Assembly (NCBI GenBank): GCA_029834535.1
Contig: JAQMWT010000009.1
Span: forward strand, 310,001-374,000
Source: Chrysophaeum taylorii
Lineage: Eukaryota > Sar > Pelagophyceae > Pelagomonadales > Pelagomonadaceae
DNA length: 64,000 nucleotides
Direction of reading: 5' to 3'
Below are positions 62,401 through 64,000 of this stretch, one piece after another. Every line of letters begins with the position of its first letter. The first letter of the stretch is position 1. The notes beneath the pieces were generated by a model. The model did not search any database. It was not told the DNA's origin and worked only from the letters and a program-made list of their open reading frames with translations. The position numbers and the translations under genes are program-made.

Positions 62401-64000
62401 GGACTTGACCGTTTTCAGGATTAAGGACAACATCGGCTAAATGATTAACATGGGGTGTTATTAAAGGGTTTATAACGTTAGCACCACATAAGTAGATGTA
62501 GGGACGACATCGGGGTTCATATTTATGAAATTCGTTAGGTTCCAAATGCAAATAACAAACAGAACCAAAAGGTTTGAGGTAGTCTTGTTGGGGAACATTA
62601 CATTGGTCTAACAAAACTTGTTGGGGGCTTAGGACTTTATTATAAATACGTTCGAGGGAAACGTTAGGGAGGAGATTATACGATTGGATAGCATGTATAA
62701 CAGCCCACGGGTAGTGTGGTGCCGGATCTGATAGGGTGACCTTTATAGGATACATTAAGCATATGCCGGAGTCGTGTAGACGCGGCAGTGGCTATGTGAC
62801 CAACAGCGGCTTCGACTTCATGATTAAAGACATGTAAGTAAGGGGGGAACGCGGACATATTAATACCATGTTCCACACGGAAGGGGGTTGTAACATGCTG
62901 GGATAAATAGGGTTTAAAGGAATCACAATAAATTTGTTTTAGTTGTACATGAACATAAGTAGAGCAAAAATTGCGGACAAACTCACGGGCGTTACAAAAT
63001 TCGCTGGAGTTAGTGCTACGACAAAAGTACACTAACAGAAATTTAGAAATGAGACACTTGAAGACAATGATATGTCGAAAGGATCCCCATTCCGAGAGCA
63101 CAGAGACGTAACCACCGTCACATGCCCAAGCTTCACCAGGTTGAAAAATTTTTTCGAATGATGGTTGCTTGATAAGGTGGTGTGGGTGAGGAAAGCGTTT
63201 TTTATGAATCGTACAATCCACACAGAACTTACGGTAGGGTACGTCAGATGGGTGGTGTCCAGGACTAGCAATAACCTGAACAGCTTTTATGGCTTGAGAA
63301 TCACTGGAATGGTGAATGTTGTGAAAGTTAGTAGCTCGTTGTTGCGCATCTCGAAATGCAAGGGTACCCCTGGCATGGACTTTCTTATCGAAGGGTGCAT
63401 GCTTCTCATGGAGCTGTCATGGCGTTATGAGGGGTATTTGATTTTCTTTAGTGGGAGATGATATATCTGCGGATAGGATGTTAGAGAGATAAGCATGAGC
63501 TACTGAATCAGTATGAAAAGAGATAAGTTCGTGGTTAGAAGTGATAGTATCACAACATAAGAGTTTTTTATTGGAGATGTAGAACATATTAATGGAACTC
63601 TGGTGTAATGTTAAGGATGTATCTGTTGGGAATATATTTGTGAAGAAGGTTGACCTATAGTTTTTGGTTAGAGGAGCGTGATCAGGGTCAAACGATGGTG
63701 ATAGCGTTAATGTACGCAAGTCGTAAACAAGCTGACATAAGTGTTTATAAATAGTATGATATGTTCCAGCTGGAATAGCATTTGCGACGATATCACAGCA
63801 TAGGACAGGGGACAAAGACAAAAGAAAATTGACTTGGTGCGCTGTGAAGTTATTGGCGCGTGCCAATTCGCGAGTTGAGTAGTGTCGGATGCGATCGAGT
63901 CGTGGATCGTACACGAGCATATTAGCAAATCCACGAATGGTAGGAGTGGGAGTATATATAGAGTGAACTTTGGCACCCATCTTCCTGTCGCTTGATGTTA
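57431..64000 (-). mobile_element. Ty1/Copia LTR retrotransposon fossil, runs off window
   Basis: Minus-strand element whose 5' part lies beyond 64000. Parts: an upstream gag-pol segment (about 63.4-64 kb); a pre-integrase region and integrase core (about 62.7-63.4 kb; FCVDCTIHKKRF, GEAWACDGGYVSVLSEW); the integrase C-terminal region (about 62.0-62.7 kb; LDQCNVPQQDYLKPFGSVCY); reverse transcriptase (about 60.5-61.4 kb; VNVPNAFVQAPIDSHVYVKL, SLYGLRQSPALWNQ, LSVDDVVITC); RNase H (about 59.6-60.2 kb; VAFVDADNAPSYEQDRKSTT, HVSGTHNIADGFTKPF); and the extra ORF. The pol region is long-framed with only a few breaks, so the copy is fairly young. GC content is clearly lower than in the host genes. The 3' end probably lies at about 57.1-57.4 kb. 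Confidence 0.85.

Overview
The window is nuclear DNA of a eukaryote, most likely a photosynthetic stramenopile (ochrophyte, perhaps pelagophyte-like). The pointers are: compact, GC-rich, nearly intron-free genes on both strands; an mTERF protein whose signal peptide runs into an SSFAPP motif, the ASAFAP-type plastid-entry signal of algae with secondary red plastids; a CEP164-like basal-body protein and a roadblock dynein light chain, which imply a flagellum; a PEX19 peroxisome factor; and Copia/Gypsy retroelements. The lineage is inferred, not shown.

Layout. 1-3232: tandem array of decayed Helitron tails (PIF1-helicase C-terminus), minus strand. 3233-36882: host gene block with an MDR oxidoreductase, a DEAD-box helicase, an IQ/ankyrin protein, roadblock/LC7, an LDLR-like beta-propeller gene with a 68-nt intron, an unknown gene with two homopolymer frameshifts, an acyltransferase-3/esterase-like fusion, PEX19, a SCYL1-like pseudokinase, two tandem membrane paralogs, an ATP-grasp enzyme, a dienelactone hydrolase, a UCH37-type deubiquitinase, a bestrophin-like channel, mTERF and a CbxX-type AAA+ ATPase. 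36969-39958: the same Helitron tail units in the opposite orientation. 40172-45385: large WW/coiled-coil CEP164-like gene. 45386-49200: gene-poor stretch with a gene remnant and a sulfotransferase. 49201-50317: one more Helitron tail unit. 50318-64000: nested repeats. A Copia element (50410-55134) with 75-bp LTRs and a 5-bp target duplication sits inside an older short repeat. Beyond it lie a Ty3/Gypsy integrase remnant and a second, lower-GC Copia element on the minus strand that runs off the window and carries an extra downstream ORF with a ubiquitin-protease-like motif set.

Host genes are packed very tightly: divergent start codons lie only 24, 37, 57 and 129 bp apart, and one convergent pair shares its stop codons. 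There are no operons. The genes serve separate jobs: RNA metabolism, peroxisome biogenesis, the ubiquitin system, flagellum, plastid gene expression and membrane transport.

The most unusual observations are the inverted arrays of Helitron helicase tails with embedded GTAAGT-containing repeats, the USP-like ORF in a Copia element, the nested insertion with a recognisable target repeat, the esterase-like domain lacking its nucleophile, and the 28-residue (four-heptad) repeat expansion of the CEP164-like protein.
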